From: UBA6398 sp963660485
GTDB taxonomy: Bacteria; Bacteroidota; Bacteroidia; Bacteroidales; Bacteroidaceae
Length of the DNA stretch: 64,000 nt
Direction of reading: 5' to 3'
Assembly: GCA_963660485.1 (NCBI GenBank)
Contig: CAVKYH010000001.1
Span: 62,001 to 126,000, forward strand
Part shown: positions 24,904 through 34,328 of the stretch, piece by piece
Layout of the letters: the number at the start of each line of letters is the position of its first letter
Position numbering within the stretch: the first letter of the stretch is position 1
Translations under genes and position numbers: made by a program
The notes under the pieces: model-generated
What the model was told of the DNA's origin: nothing
The model's input: the letters and a program-made list of their open reading frames with translations, nothing else
The model's database searches: none

Positions 24904-25479
24904 ATGGCAACAAAAATCAGATTGCAGCGCCACGGTCGTAAAGACTATGCTCATTACACCATTGTGGTAGCTGATTCAAGAGCTCCGCGTGACGGAAGGT
25001 TCATTGAACGTCTTGGCAGTTACGATCCCAACACAGATCCTGCCACTATCCAGTTGAATTTCGACCGCGCCCTTTATTGGGTAGGTGTGGGTGCACAACC
25101 CACCGACACAGCCCACTACATTCTCAAACGCGAGGGTGTGATGCTGATGAAGCACCTACTTGGCGGCGTTAAGAAAGGCGCATTTGACGAGGCTGAAGCA
25201 AAGAAGCGTTTCGAGGCTTGGAAGGCTGACAAAGATTCCCGCATCAGTGCTGTGGTAAACAAACTTCAGGCTGACAAGTCGAGCGATGCTGCAAAGCGTG
25301 TTGAAGCTGAGAAGAAAGTTAACGAAGAAATTGCAAAGCGTGTGGCTGAGAAGAAAGCCGCTATCGCTGCTGCTCAGGCTGAAGAGGCTGCTAAAGCCGC
25401 TGCTGAAGCACAGGAGGCTGCTGCCCAGGCAGAGGCTCCCGCTGAGGAAACTCCTGCAACAGACGAGGCTAACGCTTAA
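24904..25479 (+). CDS. rpsP: 30S ribosomal protein S16 with long Ala/Glu/Lys tail
   Basis: S16 binds 16S rRNA early in 30S assembly. The conserved core occupies about residues 1-85 (KIRLQRHGRKDYAHYTIVV, RDGRFIERLGSYDPN). The protein is 191 residues, about double the E. coli length. The extra part begins with a charged linker and ends in a stretch rich in Ala, Glu and Lys (from about residue 125) that should form a long helix or stay disordered. Such tails are common in Bacteroidota S16; their function is unknown. The gene has its own promoter and a strong terminator. Confidence 0.95.
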   Translation: MATKIRLQRHGRKDYAHYTIVVADSRAPRDGRFIERLGSYDPNTDPATIQLNFDRALYWVGVGAQPTDTAHYILKREGVMLMKHLLGGVKKGAFDEAEAKKRFEAWKADKDSRISAVVNKLQADKSSDAAKRVEAEKKVNEEIAKRVAEKKAAIAAAQAEEAAKAAAEAQEAAAQAEAPAEETPATDEANA

Positions 25480-25500
25480 TTTCTTAGGAAAGACAAAAGG

Positions 25501-25534
25501 AGAAAGCTGGACATATGTCCGGCTTTCTTTTTTT
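25501..25534 (+). terminator. Terminator of rpsP
   Basis: AGAAAGCTGGAC pairs with GTCCGGCTTTCT (12 bp, one G-U pair) around ATAT, followed by eight T. Confidence 0.93.
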
Positions 25535-25648
25535 TGTGCAAGGAAAAATAGATGCAATAACAGTCTTTCAAAGAGTAATTTAGAGTTGACTCAAGGCTGA
25601 TATGAAAAATCTTTTACAATAGGCCGAAATGCTTGTTGTGCATGCAAA

Positions 25649-25677
25649 AAAACAATATCCGACATCGTTTTTGCGCC
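25649..25677. repeat. Degenerate fragment of the palindromic repeat (class 2)
   Basis: AACAATATCCGACATCGTTTTTGCG keeps the ACATCGTTTTTGCG end of class-2 copies but has CCGAC in place of CAGAC and no partner unit. The remaining bases between rpsP and guaA (25535-25763) hold nothing else I can name. Confidence 0.45.
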
Positions 25678-25763
25678 TCCGAGAACTGTTTCGGTAATAG
25701 CGGTATCGTTGTTTTATGCCCCCGATATATTTGGCAAACATTCTCTATTACGGCAGAATTTGT

Positions 25764-25771
25764 TAATTTTG
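25764..25771 (+). promoter_or_regulatory. -7 promoter box for guaA
   Basis: TAATTTTG fits TAnnTTTG, 21 bases before the guaA ATG. Confidence 0.65.
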
Positions 25772-25792
25772 CGGACGTAAATACCAAGCCAC

Positions 25793-27346
25793 ATGAAACA
25801 GAAAATTATTATCTTGGACTTTGGCTCGCAAACCACGCAGTTGATAGGGCGTCGCCTGCGTGAGTTAGACACTTTTTGCGAGATCATTCCGTATAACAAA
25901 TTTCCCGAAGACGAGGAAGGAATTATAGGTGTAATTCTCAGCGGTTCGCCTTACAGCGTTTACGACAAGGAAGCCTTTAAGGTTGATCTTGACAAGATTA
26001 AAGGACGCTATCCGATACTCGGAATATGCTACGGCGCACAATATATTTCATACACCCACGGGGGAAAGGTTGAACCGGCAGGCACACGCGAATACGGACG
26101 GGCCAACCTGTCGAGCGTGGATTCCGAAAATCCGTTGTTCAAAGGCTTCACCCCCGGCTCACAAGTATGGATGAGCCACGGAGATTCCATTACGGCGATA
26201 CCTGAAGGCTACAAGGTGATTGCGTCTACCGAGAAGGTGAAATATGCAGCCTTTGCTTCTGAAACCGAAAAGATATGGGGCGTACAGTTCCACCCCGAAG
26301 TGTTCCACTCCACGCAGGGAACTTTGCTCTTGAAGAACTTCGTGGTAGACATTTGCGGCGGCAAACAAGATTGGAGCGCAGCCTCGTTTGTCGATACCAC
26401 AGTAGCGGAACTCAAAGCCCAGTTGGGAGACGACAAAGTGGTACTTGGTTTGAGCGGCGGCGTAGATTCTTCGGTTGCAGCGGTGCTTTTGAACCGCGCG
26501 ATAGGCAAGAATCTTACCTGTATCTTCGTAGATCACGGCATGCTCCGCAAAAACGAATTTGAAAGTGTACTCGGAGAATACAAAAATCTTGGTTTGAACG
26601 TTATAGGCGTTGATGCAAGCAAAAAATTCTTTGAGGAATTGGCAGGAGTAACCGAACCCGAGAAAAAACGCAAGATTATCGGCAAGGGCTTCATTGATGT
26701 GTTTGAAGCCGAAGCCAAGAAACTTAAAGATGTACGCTGGCTTGCGCAGGGAACAATATATCCCGACCGTATTGAAAGCCTTAACATCACGGGCCGTACC
26801 ATAAAGAGTCATCACAATGTGGGAGGTCTGCCCGAGAAGATGAACCTGAAACTTTGCGAGCCGCTGCAATGGCTGTTCAAGGACGAAGTGCGTAGGGTAG
26901 GGCATCAGTTGGAAATGCCCGACAAACTCATCTTGCGCCACCCGTTCCCCGGTCCCGGACTTGCAGTGAGAATTCTCGGCGATATCACTCCCGAGAAAGT
27001 GCGCGTGTTGCAGGAAGCCGATGATATTTTTATCCAAGGTCTTCACGACTGGAAGGTGAAAGACGAAAACGGCAACGAAGACGAACTCTACAATCACGTA
27101 TGGCAGGCCGGCGTGGTGCTTCTACCAATAAAGAGTGTGGGAGTTATGGGCGACGAGCGCACATATGAGCGTGCCGTTGCCTTGCGTGCGGTAACGAGTG
27201 TCGATGCTATGACAGCCGATTGGGCACGTTTGCCCTACGAGTTCCTTGCCAAGGTGAGCAACGACATAATCCGTAACGTGCGCGGCGTAAATCGTGTATG
27301 CTACGACATATCTTCAAAACCGCCTTCAACGATAGAGTGGGAATGA
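25793..27346 (+). CDS. guaA: GMP synthase (glutamine-hydrolysing)
   Basis: GuaA aminates XMP to GMP with glutamine and ATP. The 517-residue protein has the class I glutaminase first: ILDFGSQTTQLIGRR, catalytic Cys in GICYGAQYIS near residue 79, His and Glu in GVQFHPEVFHS. The ATP pyrophosphatase domain follows, with P-loop LGLSGGVDSSVAAV near residue 218. The dimerisation domain comes last (HPFPGPGLAVRILG, ISSKPPSTIEWE). All catalytic residues are present and length is normal. It is a single gene with its own promoter and terminator. Confidence 0.97.
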   Translation: MKQKIIILDFGSQTTQLIGRRLRELDTFCEIIPYNKFPEDEEGIIGVILSGSPYSVYDKEAFKVDLDKIKGRYPILGICYGAQYISYTHGGKVEPAGTREYGRANLSSVDSENPLFKGFTPGSQVWMSHGDSITAIPEGYKVIASTEKVKYAAFASETEKIWGVQFHPEVFHSTQGTLLLKNFVVDICGGKQDWSAASFVDTTVAELKAQLGDDKVVLGLSGGVDSSVAAVLLNRAIGKNLTCIFVDHGMLRKNEFESVLGEYKNLGLNVIGVDASKKFFEELAGVTEPEKKRKIIGKGFIDVFEAEAKKLKDVRWLAQGTIYPDRIESLNITGRTIKSHHNVGGLPEKMNLKLCEPLQWLFKDEVRRVGHQLEMPDKLILRHPFPGPGLAVRILGDITPEKVRVLQEADDIFIQGLHDWKVKDENGNEDELYNHVWQAGVVLLPIKSVGVMGDERTYERAVALRAVTSVDAMTADWARLPYEFLAKVSNDIIRNVRGVNRVCYDISSKPPSTIEWE

Positions 27347-27371
27347 TATTCCCGGTAAAACGAAACATAGC

Positions 27372-27403
27372 AAAGTCCGTCTCTTTTTGGAGGCGGACTT
27401 TTT
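27372..27403 (+). terminator. Terminator of guaA
   Basis: AAAGTCCGTCTC pairs with GAGGCGGACTTT (one G-U pair) around a 6-base loop, followed by a T-run. Confidence 0.9.
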
Positions 27404-27469
27404 GTTTGCCAAACCTCTGTATAACAAAGTGTTGCGCTGTATGTAAAACAATGCTTTTATATCGCAAAA

Positions 27470-27545
27470 ACTCCAAGGCATCTAATTTAAATTACATGGC
27501 CCGGAATTTAAATTAGGTCAGACCTAATTTTTACGAGATGCCTTG
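27470..27545. repeat. Palindromic repeat copy 7 (class 1)
   Basis: CTCCAAGGCATCTAATTT, a TTACATGGCCCGGAATTT centre, then AATTAGGTCAGACCTAATT and TTTACGAGATGCC followed by a T-run. The TGGCCCGG centre is shared (reverse strand) with copies 2 and 5. It lies between guaA and the porin gene, read in the same direction. Confidence 0.85.
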
Positions 27546-27644
27546 TGTTTTTTTACCCCTCAAATTTCGCTTGTTTTTTTGCACAAAATCATCAGTTGCC
27601 GCTGCGCTCTTCGGCTTTGTCTTTCCGCATTTTGATTATTTGCT

Positions 27645-27652
27645 TAACTTTG
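27645..27652 (+). promoter_or_regulatory. -7-like box directly before the porin start
   Basis: TAACTTTG followed by 8 bases and then the ATG at 27661. If used, transcription would begin at or within a few bases of the start codon. Confidence 0.45.
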
Positions 27653-27660
27653 CAGCCGAA

Positions 27661-29811
27661 ATGAGAAAGCTACTGTTTATAACGTTGTTGGTTTGGGGCA
27701 ATAGCCTGAGCTTGTTCGGACAAAACGTGTTTGACGAGCGTGGAAACCGAATTGACGGAAGTGAGCCGCAAAACGGTTCCCACTTCACGAGTGCCGAGGA
27801 TTCCACCGAGACAGACGATGATTTGCCGACAGGAATGTTTGTGTGGAAAATGAACGAGACTTTCGGCGAAAGGATAATGAGCGAAATCGACACGATGGCC
27901 TATCAGTTTCAAAACACAAACTTCACCGACGGCATCACGGGGCAATACAACACTCTCGGCAACATGGGCTCGCCGCGAATGTCGCGTCTCTACATGCAGA
28001 GGCCCATTATGAGCGATTTTTTGTTTGCCGACCCGTTCGATTTCTTCCTTACAACTCCCGGAGAATTCTATTTCACCAACACGCTCTCGCCTATAACCAA
28101 TGTAACATACCACGAATGTGGCGACAAGACCGACGGCGAAGACAGGATTACGGCTTTGTTTGCAGTGAATGCAGGAAAGAAAATCGGCTTGGGCTTCAAG
28201 ATGGATTACTTGTACGGGCGCGGATATTATGCAAACCAGAACACCTCGCAGTTCAACGCTTCAATCTACGGTTCATACGTTGACGACAAATACGAAGCCT
28301 ATCTGCTTGTGGGGGCAAACCATATCAAGGTGGCTGAAAACGGCGGAATAGAATCAGATGTCTATATCACCAATCCTGCAAGCCTTTCAAACAAATACAG
28401 TTCCACTGATATTCCTACGGTGTTGAGCAAGGCGTGGACAAAAGTCTATACCAACAATGTTTTCTTCTCCCACCGTTACAATCTCGGCTTCTATCGCACA
28501 CTCGACAAGGACAGCAATGTTGTGAAGAACGCCAATGACACGATTCTTACCGACCCTGTGGCTCTTTCGCGCCTTGATTCCTTGCAGCGCGACTCGATAA
28601 GCAAACTCGAAGAGGCACGCAAATATTATATACGCGAGTTTGTTCCGGTTACAAGCTTCAATCATGTGTTGCGCATCGACGGAAATACCCACAGGTTCAT
28701 AAACAATAAAATTCGCGAGGGATATTATCTCAACCAATACATGGACGGGGATTCCGTGAACGACCGCACGCATTTTCTCAACGTGTCGAATACGTTTTCA
28801 GTGCAACTTCGCGAAGGTTTCAGCAAATGGGCGAAAGCCGGGCTCTCGGCCTTTGCGCGCCATGAGCTTATGCAATACAAATTGCCGGTAAGCCGGGTGG
28901 CCGAAAAGACTTATACGGAAAACCGTTTCACCTTTGGCGGAAGACTCGTGAGCACACAGAGCAAATACGCCAAATATGATGTGGTGGGAAGCGTATCGCA
29001 ATCGGGCAAAGACTTCGGAATGTTCAACGTTGACGGAAATTTGAATCTCACCCTGCCTTTGAAAAAAGACACAATCAATTTGAAACTCCGCGCCATGGTA
29101 TGCAACAACCAGGCTTCGTTTTATTATCGCCACTATCACGGCAAATATGCTTGGTGGGACAATGATGATTTAGACCACGAACTGCGCACGCGTTTCGAAG
29201 GTGTGCTTTCGTACAACCGCACCCGTACCAATTTGCGCGTAAGTTTGGAGAATGTGAAAAGCTATACGTATTTCGCGGCAACACAAGTGAAATATACCGG
29301 CGGAAGCGACAGCACGCTCTATTCAAACGGCATAGGAGTGAAACAACATTCGGGAAGCGTGCAGGTAGTAGAGGCCGCGCTCAACCAAAACTTCAAATTC
29401 GGCATTTTCAATTGGGAAAACGAACTCGTATATTCCACAAGCAGCAACAAAGACGTGTTGCCGTTGCCCACATTCTCGGCATATTCCAACGTTTATCTGC
29501 TTTTCCGCATAGCCAAGGTGCTTAACGTGCAGTTTGGCGCCGATGTGAAATATTTTTCGGAGTATTACGCCCCCACTTATTCGCCTATCATCGGGCAGTT
29601 TGCCGTGCAAGACAATTCCAACCGCATCAAGATAGGAAATTATCCCATTATCGACGTGTATGCAAACTTTCATCTCAAACACACACGCTTCTATCTTATG
29701 GCTTCGCACGTAAACAAGAGCAGCAATGGCGGACATTATTTCCTCGTCCCCCATTATCCCTACAATCCGATGACCATAAAATTCGGAATATCCTGGAATT
29801 TCTTCAACTGA
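27661..29811 (+). CDS. Putative outer-membrane porin (Bacteroidota 'putative porin' family)
   Basis: A 716-residue protein with a signal peptide (LLFITLLVWGNSLSLFGQ) and a long beta-strand-rich body ending in an aromatic residue pattern (KFGISWNFFN). Alternating aromatic and polar residues in segments such as LGFKMDYLYGRGYYANQN and NASIYGSYVDDKYEAYLLV point to an outer-membrane barrel. It matches the Bacteroidota putative-porin family by overall look; solute and pore size are unknown. An earlier ATG at 27538 gives a non-signal N-terminus lying across repeat and promoter DNA, so 27661 is preferred. Single gene. Confidence 0.82.
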   Translation: MRKLLFITLLVWGNSLSLFGQNVFDERGNRIDGSEPQNGSHFTSAEDSTETDDDLPTGMFVWKMNETFGERIMSEIDTMAYQFQNTNFTDGITGQYNTLGNMGSPRMSRLYMQRPIMSDFLFADPFDFFLTTPGEFYFTNTLSPITNVTYHECGDKTDGEDRITALFAVNAGKKIGLGFKMDYLYGRGYYANQNTSQFNASIYGSYVDDKYEAYLLVGANHIKVAENGGIESDVYITNPASLSNKYSSTDIPTVLSKAWTKVYTNNVFFSHRYNLGFYRTLDKDSNVVKNANDTILTDPVALSRLDSLQRDSISKLEEARKYYIREFVPVTSFNHVLRIDGNTHRFINNKIREGYYLNQYMDGDSVNDRTHFLNVSNTFSVQLREGFSKWAKAGLSAFARHELMQYKLPVSRVAEKTYTENRFTFGGRLVSTQSKYAKYDVVGSVSQSGKDFGMFNVDGNLNLTLPLKKDTINLKLRAMVCNNQASFYYRHYHGKYAWWDNDDLDHELRTRFEGVLSYNRTRTNLRVSLENVKSYTYFAATQVKYTGGSDSTLYSNGIGVKQHSGSVQVVEAALNQNFKFGIFNWENELVYSTSSNKDVLPLPTFSAYSNVYLLFRIAKVLNVQFGADVKYFSEYYAPTYSPIIGQFAVQDNSNRIKIGNYPIIDVYANFHLKHTRFYLMASHVNKSSNGGHYFLVPHYPYNPMTIKFGISWNFFN

Positions 29812-29867
29812 TTCGGCTCGGTTTTCAGCCCTCTCTGCATGGGCTCAAAACCATGTGCTGAAGTGTT

Positions 29868-29947
29868 AAAAACGATGTCAGACATTATTTAAACAATGTC
29901 AGACATTATTCGAATAATATCAGACATAGTTTTTGCGATATGCCTTG
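29868..29947. repeat. Palindromic repeat copy 8 (class 2 only)
   Basis: Three class-2 units: GATGTCAGACATTA, AATGTCAGACATTA and AATATCAGACATAG. They are joined by TTTAAAC and TTCGAAT linkers, and GTTTTTGCGATATGCC closes the copy before a T-rich run. It lies between the porin and PBP1A genes. Confidence 0.85.
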
Positions 29948-30061
29948 TTGTTTTTAGGGCAAGATATTCCCTTTGTCAGTAATCTTTATGGTGGGAAAAC
30001 AAAGCGCATTTGGGGCGGTTTCTGTTTGAGTTCGTCTCTTTGCCATATCAATGATAATGAC

Positions 30062-30069
30062 TAAATTTG
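30062..30069 (+). promoter_or_regulatory. -7 promoter box for the PBP1A operon
   Basis: TAAATTTG fits TAnnTTTG, 26 bases before the ATG at 30096. No later terminator is seen before 38156, so it may drive six genes. Confidence 0.65.
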
Positions 30070-30095
30070 CTTTTACATTATAATTTGGCTCTTCT

Positions 30096-32414
30096 ATGCG
30101 CAAGAAGTTCATATGTTTTCTTTGGGGACTGCTGGTTTTGTCTGTTTTGCTTACGGGATTCGCGTTTTTTGCAATATCCGTAGGCTGGATAGGATATGTT
30201 CCTAATTTGAAACAACTTGACCACCCGATAGACAAATTCGCTTCGCAGGTGATAACGAGCGACGGCGTTTCGCTGGGAACGTATGCCCGTTCCGAGAACC
30301 GCATATTTGTTTCGTACGACAAGATATCTCCCTATGTAACCAAGGCTTTGGTGGCTACCGAAGACGTGAGGTTTTATGAACATTCGGGCATAGATTTCCG
30401 TTCGCTCATGAGGGCAGTGGTAAAGCGCGGCATCATGGGGCACGAAAGTGCCGGCGGCGGTTCAACCATAACGCAGCAACTTGCAAAACAACTCTATTCC
30501 TCCACGGCTGAAAACTATATCAAACGCGTGATGCAGAAGCCTATCGAATGGGTGATTGCCGTGAAACTCGAGAGAAACTATACCAAGGACGAAATTCTCA
30601 CTCTTTATCTCAATTATTTCGATTTTCTGCACAACGCCGTAGGCATAAAGACGGCTGCGGAAACCTATTTCAACAAACAGCCAAAGGACTTGACTCTTAC
30701 GGAAAGCGCCATGCTTATAGGCATGTGCAAGAATCCGTCGTATTACAACCCGGTGAGAGAACCCGAACGTTGCTTGCAACGACGCAATGTGGTGCTGATG
30801 CAAATGCAAAAGGCCGGCTATATATCGCAAAGCGAATATGATGAAAATTCCGCCAAACCTCTGGGACTCGATTTCCACAGAACTGACCACAAGGACGGAC
30901 TTGCTACGTATTTCCGCGAGTTCTTGCGTCAACGGCTAATGGCAAAGCGTCCCGAAAAAAGCAATTATGCTTCGTGGCAAAAGCAGCAATATTATGATGA
31001 TTCGCTGGCGTGGGAAACAGATCCCCTATATGGTTGGTGTAATAAGAATACCAAGAAAGATGGCTCGCATTATAATATCTACACCGACGGACTTAAGATA
31101 TATACCACCCTGGATTCGAGAATGCAGAAGTATGCCGAGGAAGCAATGCACGGGCATGTGGAGGGATATTTGCAGCCGCAGTTCAATAGGGAAAAGAGGA
31201 ATTCTCCCACAGCTCCGTTCTCAAAGGCTCTGACATCGGAACAAGTGAATGCGATAATCCGTAAATCTGTGAAACAAAGCGACCGCTACCGTTCAATGAA
31301 AGAAAGCGGATATTCGGAAGAAGAGATAAACGAAGCGTTTCGCAAGCCTGTGCAAATGTCGGTGTTTACCCCTCACGGAGAAGTGGATACCATTATGACG
31401 CCATACGACTCGATAAAATATTATAAGTCGTTTCTTCGTTCCGGTTTCATGGCAATGGATCCACATAACGGTCATGTGAAAGCCTATGTGGGCGGATTGA
31501 ATTATTCCCACTTTCAATACGACATGTGCACCGCAGGCCGTCGTCAGGTTGGCTCTACAATAAAGCCTTTCCTCTATTCCCTGGCAATGGAGAACGGTTG
31601 GAAACCTTGTGATATGGTGATGAATGTGAGACGTTCCTATAAAGTAGGCGATCAAATATGGTCGCCCGACAACGCAAGTCATTCGCGGATAGGACAACTT
31701 GTAACATTGAAATGGGGTTTGTCGCAGTCGAACAACTGGATATCCGCTTATCTTATGAGCCAGCTCAGTCCTACGGCATTCGTGGAACTGATTCATACGT
31801 TCGGTGTTACCAATCAGGAAATCCATCCTTCGCTTGCGTTGTGTTTAGGCCCGTGCGAAATATCCGTGAGCGAACTTACGAGCGCATATACAGCCTTTGT
31901 AAACAAGGGAATACACGTGTCGCCGTTGTATGTAACCAAGATTGAAGACAGCGAAGGGAATGTGGTAGGGGAGTTCTATCCCCGAATGAACGAAGTGATA
32001 AGCGAAGAAAGTTCGCTGCGCATGCTCGAAATGCTTCAAGCCGTTATAGACCACGGAACAGGCGGACGTATAAGATATAAATTCCATATAGATGCTCCGA
32101 TGGGCGGAAAAACCGGAACGACAAACAAACATTCCGACGGTTGGTTCGTTGGAATAACTCCGCGACTTGTTGGCGCATGCTGGGTGGGCGGAGAGAATCG
32201 CGACATTCACTTTGACAATATGACTTATGGCCAAGGTGCATCGATGGCTTTGCCTATTTGGGCGTATTTCATGAAGAAAGTTTACAGAGACAAAGGTTTG
32301 GGATATTCCGAGACCGAACAATTTGATTACCCCGAGAACTATAATTCCTGCGGACAAACGGCAAACGACAGCCTGCAATACTCTGTGAACGGTATAGACC
32401 GCACGTTTGAATAA
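30096..32414 (+). CDS. Penicillin-binding protein 1A (bifunctional glycosyltransferase/transpeptidase)
   Basis: A class A PBP of 772 residues that polymerises and cross-links peptidoglycan on the outer face of the inner membrane. It has one N-terminal membrane helix, then the GT51 domain with catalytic Glu in TEDVRFYEHSGIDF and GGGSTITQQLAKQLY. The transpeptidase domain has the active serine in VGSTIKPFLYS near residue 486, then SQSNNW, and KTGTT near residue 671. All three penicillin-binding motifs are intact. It heads a plus-strand run with kdsB, a MORN protein, glgB and two more genes, with gaps of -4 to 19 bases. Confidence 0.95.
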   Translation: MRKKFICFLWGLLVLSVLLTGFAFFAISVGWIGYVPNLKQLDHPIDKFASQVITSDGVSLGTYARSENRIFVSYDKISPYVTKALVATEDVRFYEHSGIDFRSLMRAVVKRGIMGHESAGGGSTITQQLAKQLYSSTAENYIKRVMQKPIEWVIAVKLERNYTKDEILTLYLNYFDFLHNAVGIKTAAETYFNKQPKDLTLTESAMLIGMCKNPSYYNPVREPERCLQRRNVVLMQMQKAGYISQSEYDENSAKPLGLDFHRTDHKDGLATYFREFLRQRLMAKRPEKSNYASWQKQQYYDDSLAWETDPLYGWCNKNTKKDGSHYNIYTDGLKIYTTLDSRMQKYAEEAMHGHVEGYLQPQFNREKRNSPTAPFSKALTSEQVNAIIRKSVKQSDRYRSMKESGYSEEEINEAFRKPVQMSVFTPHGEVDTIMTPYDSIKYYKSFLRSGFMAMDPHNGHVKAYVGGLNYSHFQYDMCTAGRRQVGSTIKPFLYSLAMENGWKPCDMVMNVRRSYKVGDQIWSPDNASHSRIGQLVTLKWGLSQSNNWISAYLMSQLSPTAFVELIHTFGVTNQEIHPSLALCLGPCEISVSELTSAYTAFVNKGIHVSPLYVTKIEDSEGNVVGEFYPRMNEVISEESSLRMLEMLQAVIDHGTGGRIRYKFHIDAPMGGKTGTTNKHSDGWFVGITPRLVGACWVGGENRDIHFDNMTYGQGASMALPIWAYFMKKVYRDKGLGYSETEQFDYPENYNSCGQTANDSLQYSVNGIDRTFE

Positions 32415-32425
32415 AAAGAAACAAT

Positions 32426-33187
32426 ATGAACGATATAAAGACAGTTGTTATCATACCGGCAAGATATGCGTCAAGCCGGTTTCCCGGTAAACCATTGGCA
32501 ATGCTTGCTGGAAAACCAATTGTGGAACATGTGTACGAACGGGTTTCCCAAGTAGTGGAAAACGTATACGTGGCAGTTGACGACCAACGCATATTTGATT
32601 GCGTTGAAAGCTTTGGCGGAAACGCCATAATGACTTCTCCGTTGCATAAAAGCGGGACTGACAGGGTGGCTGAGGCTTATCGGAAAATCGGAAAAGACTT
32701 TGATGTCGTTGTAAACGTTCAGGGTGATGAGCCTTTCATACACAAGGAGCAAATCATGGCTTTGATTGAGTGTTTCAACAAAAAAGATACAGACATTGCC
32801 ACTATAGTAAAGCCCTTTTCGCCTTCTGACGGACTGGAAGCTCTCCTTAATCCAAATTCCCCCAAAGTAACGGTTTCGAAAGACATGAAAGCTTTGTATT
32901 TCAGTCGATCGGTAATCCCTTATATCCGTGGTGTGGAACAGGAAAAATGGCTTGATACACATACGTTCTATAAACATATAGGTATATATGGTTTCAGAAC
33001 AAATGTATTGCAGGAAGTAACAAGACTCCCCCAAGGTGTATTGGAAAAAACTGAGTCGTTGGAACAACTGCGTTGGTTGGAAAACGGCTATAGCATACGA
33101 GTGGCTGTAAACGAATTTGAAACGGTTGGAATAGATACTCCGGAAGATTTGGTAAGAGCCGAACAGTATATAAGTAAAGAGAAATAA
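32426..33187 (+). CDS. kdsB: 3-deoxy-manno-octulosonate cytidylyltransferase
   Basis: KdsB activates Kdo to CMP-Kdo for the inner core of lipopolysaccharide. The 253-residue protein starts with VVIIPARYASSRFPGKPLA, the CTP-binding signature, and contains NVQGDEPFI with metal-binding Asp and the HIGIYGFR block. GIDTPEDLVRAE at the end is typical. Length is normal. It starts 11 bases after the PBP1A stop and so shares its transcript, an envelope-themed arrangement. Confidence 0.96.
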   Translation: MNDIKTVVIIPARYASSRFPGKPLAMLAGKPIVEHVYERVSQVVENVYVAVDDQRIFDCVESFGGNAIMTSPLHKSGTDRVAEAYRKIGKDFDVVVNVQGDEPFIHKEQIMALIECFNKKDTDIATIVKPFSPSDGLEALLNPNSPKVTVSKDMKALYFSRSVIPYIRGVEQEKWLDTHTFYKHIGIYGFRTNVLQEVTRLPQGVLEKTESLEQLRWLENGYSIRVAVNEFETVGIDTPEDLVRAEQYISKEK

Positions 33188-33199
33188 TATCATTGAATA

Positions 33200-34309
33200 A
33201 TGAACATAAAACTATATATAGCCTTTATAAGTTGCGCTTTCTGCGTTCAAACACATGCACAAACGTTGAAGATTGGTACGTATGTGTTTCGCGACGGCGC
33301 ACAATATAGTGGCGAAATGAAAGCCGGCAAACCTCATGGAAAAGGGAAGACCGTTTTTAAGAACGGGGATACTTATGAGGGAGAATATGTAAAAGGCAAA
33401 CGTCAGGGATATGGTGTTTATCAATTTACCGATGGAGAAAAGTACGAAGGGCAATGGTATCAAGACCAACAGCACGGTAAAGGAGTGTTCTATTTCAAGA
33501 ACAACAACCATTATGACGGACTTTGGTATCGCGATTACCAGCAAGGCGCCGGTAAAATGTATTATTACAACGGCGATGTCTATCAAGGCGATTGGAAAGC
33601 CGATAAACGCGAAGGACAAGGAACGTATACGTATTCTACGGGAGCGTATTACAAAGGAACTTGGCAGGACGACAAGAAATCTGGCAACGGAGTGTTTGAT
33701 TGGAATGACGGGTCGAGATATTCCGGGTCTTGGAGCAATAATCAAAGAAACGGGAAAGGTACGTTTACATATTCCGACGGCGATGTTTATATAGGCGATT
33801 GGAAAGATGATATCCAGAACGGTCGCGGTATTTACAAATTCCGTAATGGCGATGTTTATGAAGGACAGTACGTAAACGGAGAACGTACCGGCGAAGGCAT
33901 TTTTACTTTTGCCAACGGCAATAAATATACAGGTAGTTTCCTTAGCGGCGAGTTTAATGGGCAGGGTGTTTATATCTGGAAGAATTCCGCCCGTTACGAA
34001 GGCAATTGGAAGAACAATTTGCGCGACGGCTCGGGTAAATATATCTGGAAGAACGGCAATACTTACGAAGGCCAATGGAAAAATGGCGAAATGAACGGAG
34101 AAGGAGTGCTTAGAGTTTCTGATGGTATGAAATTCAAAGGAACTTTCAAAAACGGCAAGAAGGAAGGCGTGGGTATTGAGGAGCGTAAAGACGGCACACG
34201 TTTCGAAGGACATTTCCATAATGGCATGAAAGACGGCGCATTTGTGGAGAAAGATGCTAACGGGAACGTTATCCGCAAGGGAACATACCATAACGATGTG
34301 ATACAATAA
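33200..34309 (+). CDS. Exported MORN-repeat protein (14 repeats)
   Basis: A 369-residue protein made of a signal peptide (LYIAFISCAFCVQTHAQ) and 14 tandem MORN repeats of 23 residues each from about residue 34 on, for example YEGEYVKGKRQGYGVYQF and YEGNWKNNLRDGSGKYIW. MORN arrays form elongated beta-ribbons that bind lipids or proteins. In bacteria their role is mostly unknown; export here suggests a periplasmic or surface task. The last two repeats begin with Phe instead of Tyr. It lies between kdsB and glgB with 12- and 19-base gaps. No enzyme domain is attached. Confidence 0.9.
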   Translation: MNIKLYIAFISCAFCVQTHAQTLKIGTYVFRDGAQYSGEMKAGKPHGKGKTVFKNGDTYEGEYVKGKRQGYGVYQFTDGEKYEGQWYQDQQHGKGVFYFKNNNHYDGLWYRDYQQGAGKMYYYNGDVYQGDWKADKREGQGTYTYSTGAYYKGTWQDDKKSGNGVFDWNDGSRYSGSWSNNQRNGKGTFTYSDGDVYIGDWKDDIQNGRGIYKFRNGDVYEGQYVNGERTGEGIFTFANGNKYTGSFLSGEFNGQGVYIWKNSARYEGNWKNNLRDGSGKYIWKNGNTYEGQWKNGEMNGEGVLRVSDGMKFKGTFKNGKKEGVGIEERKDGTRFEGHFHNGMKDGAFVEKDANGNVIRKGTYHNDVIQ

Positions 34310-34328
34310 AAACTTAATCTTAGAACAC

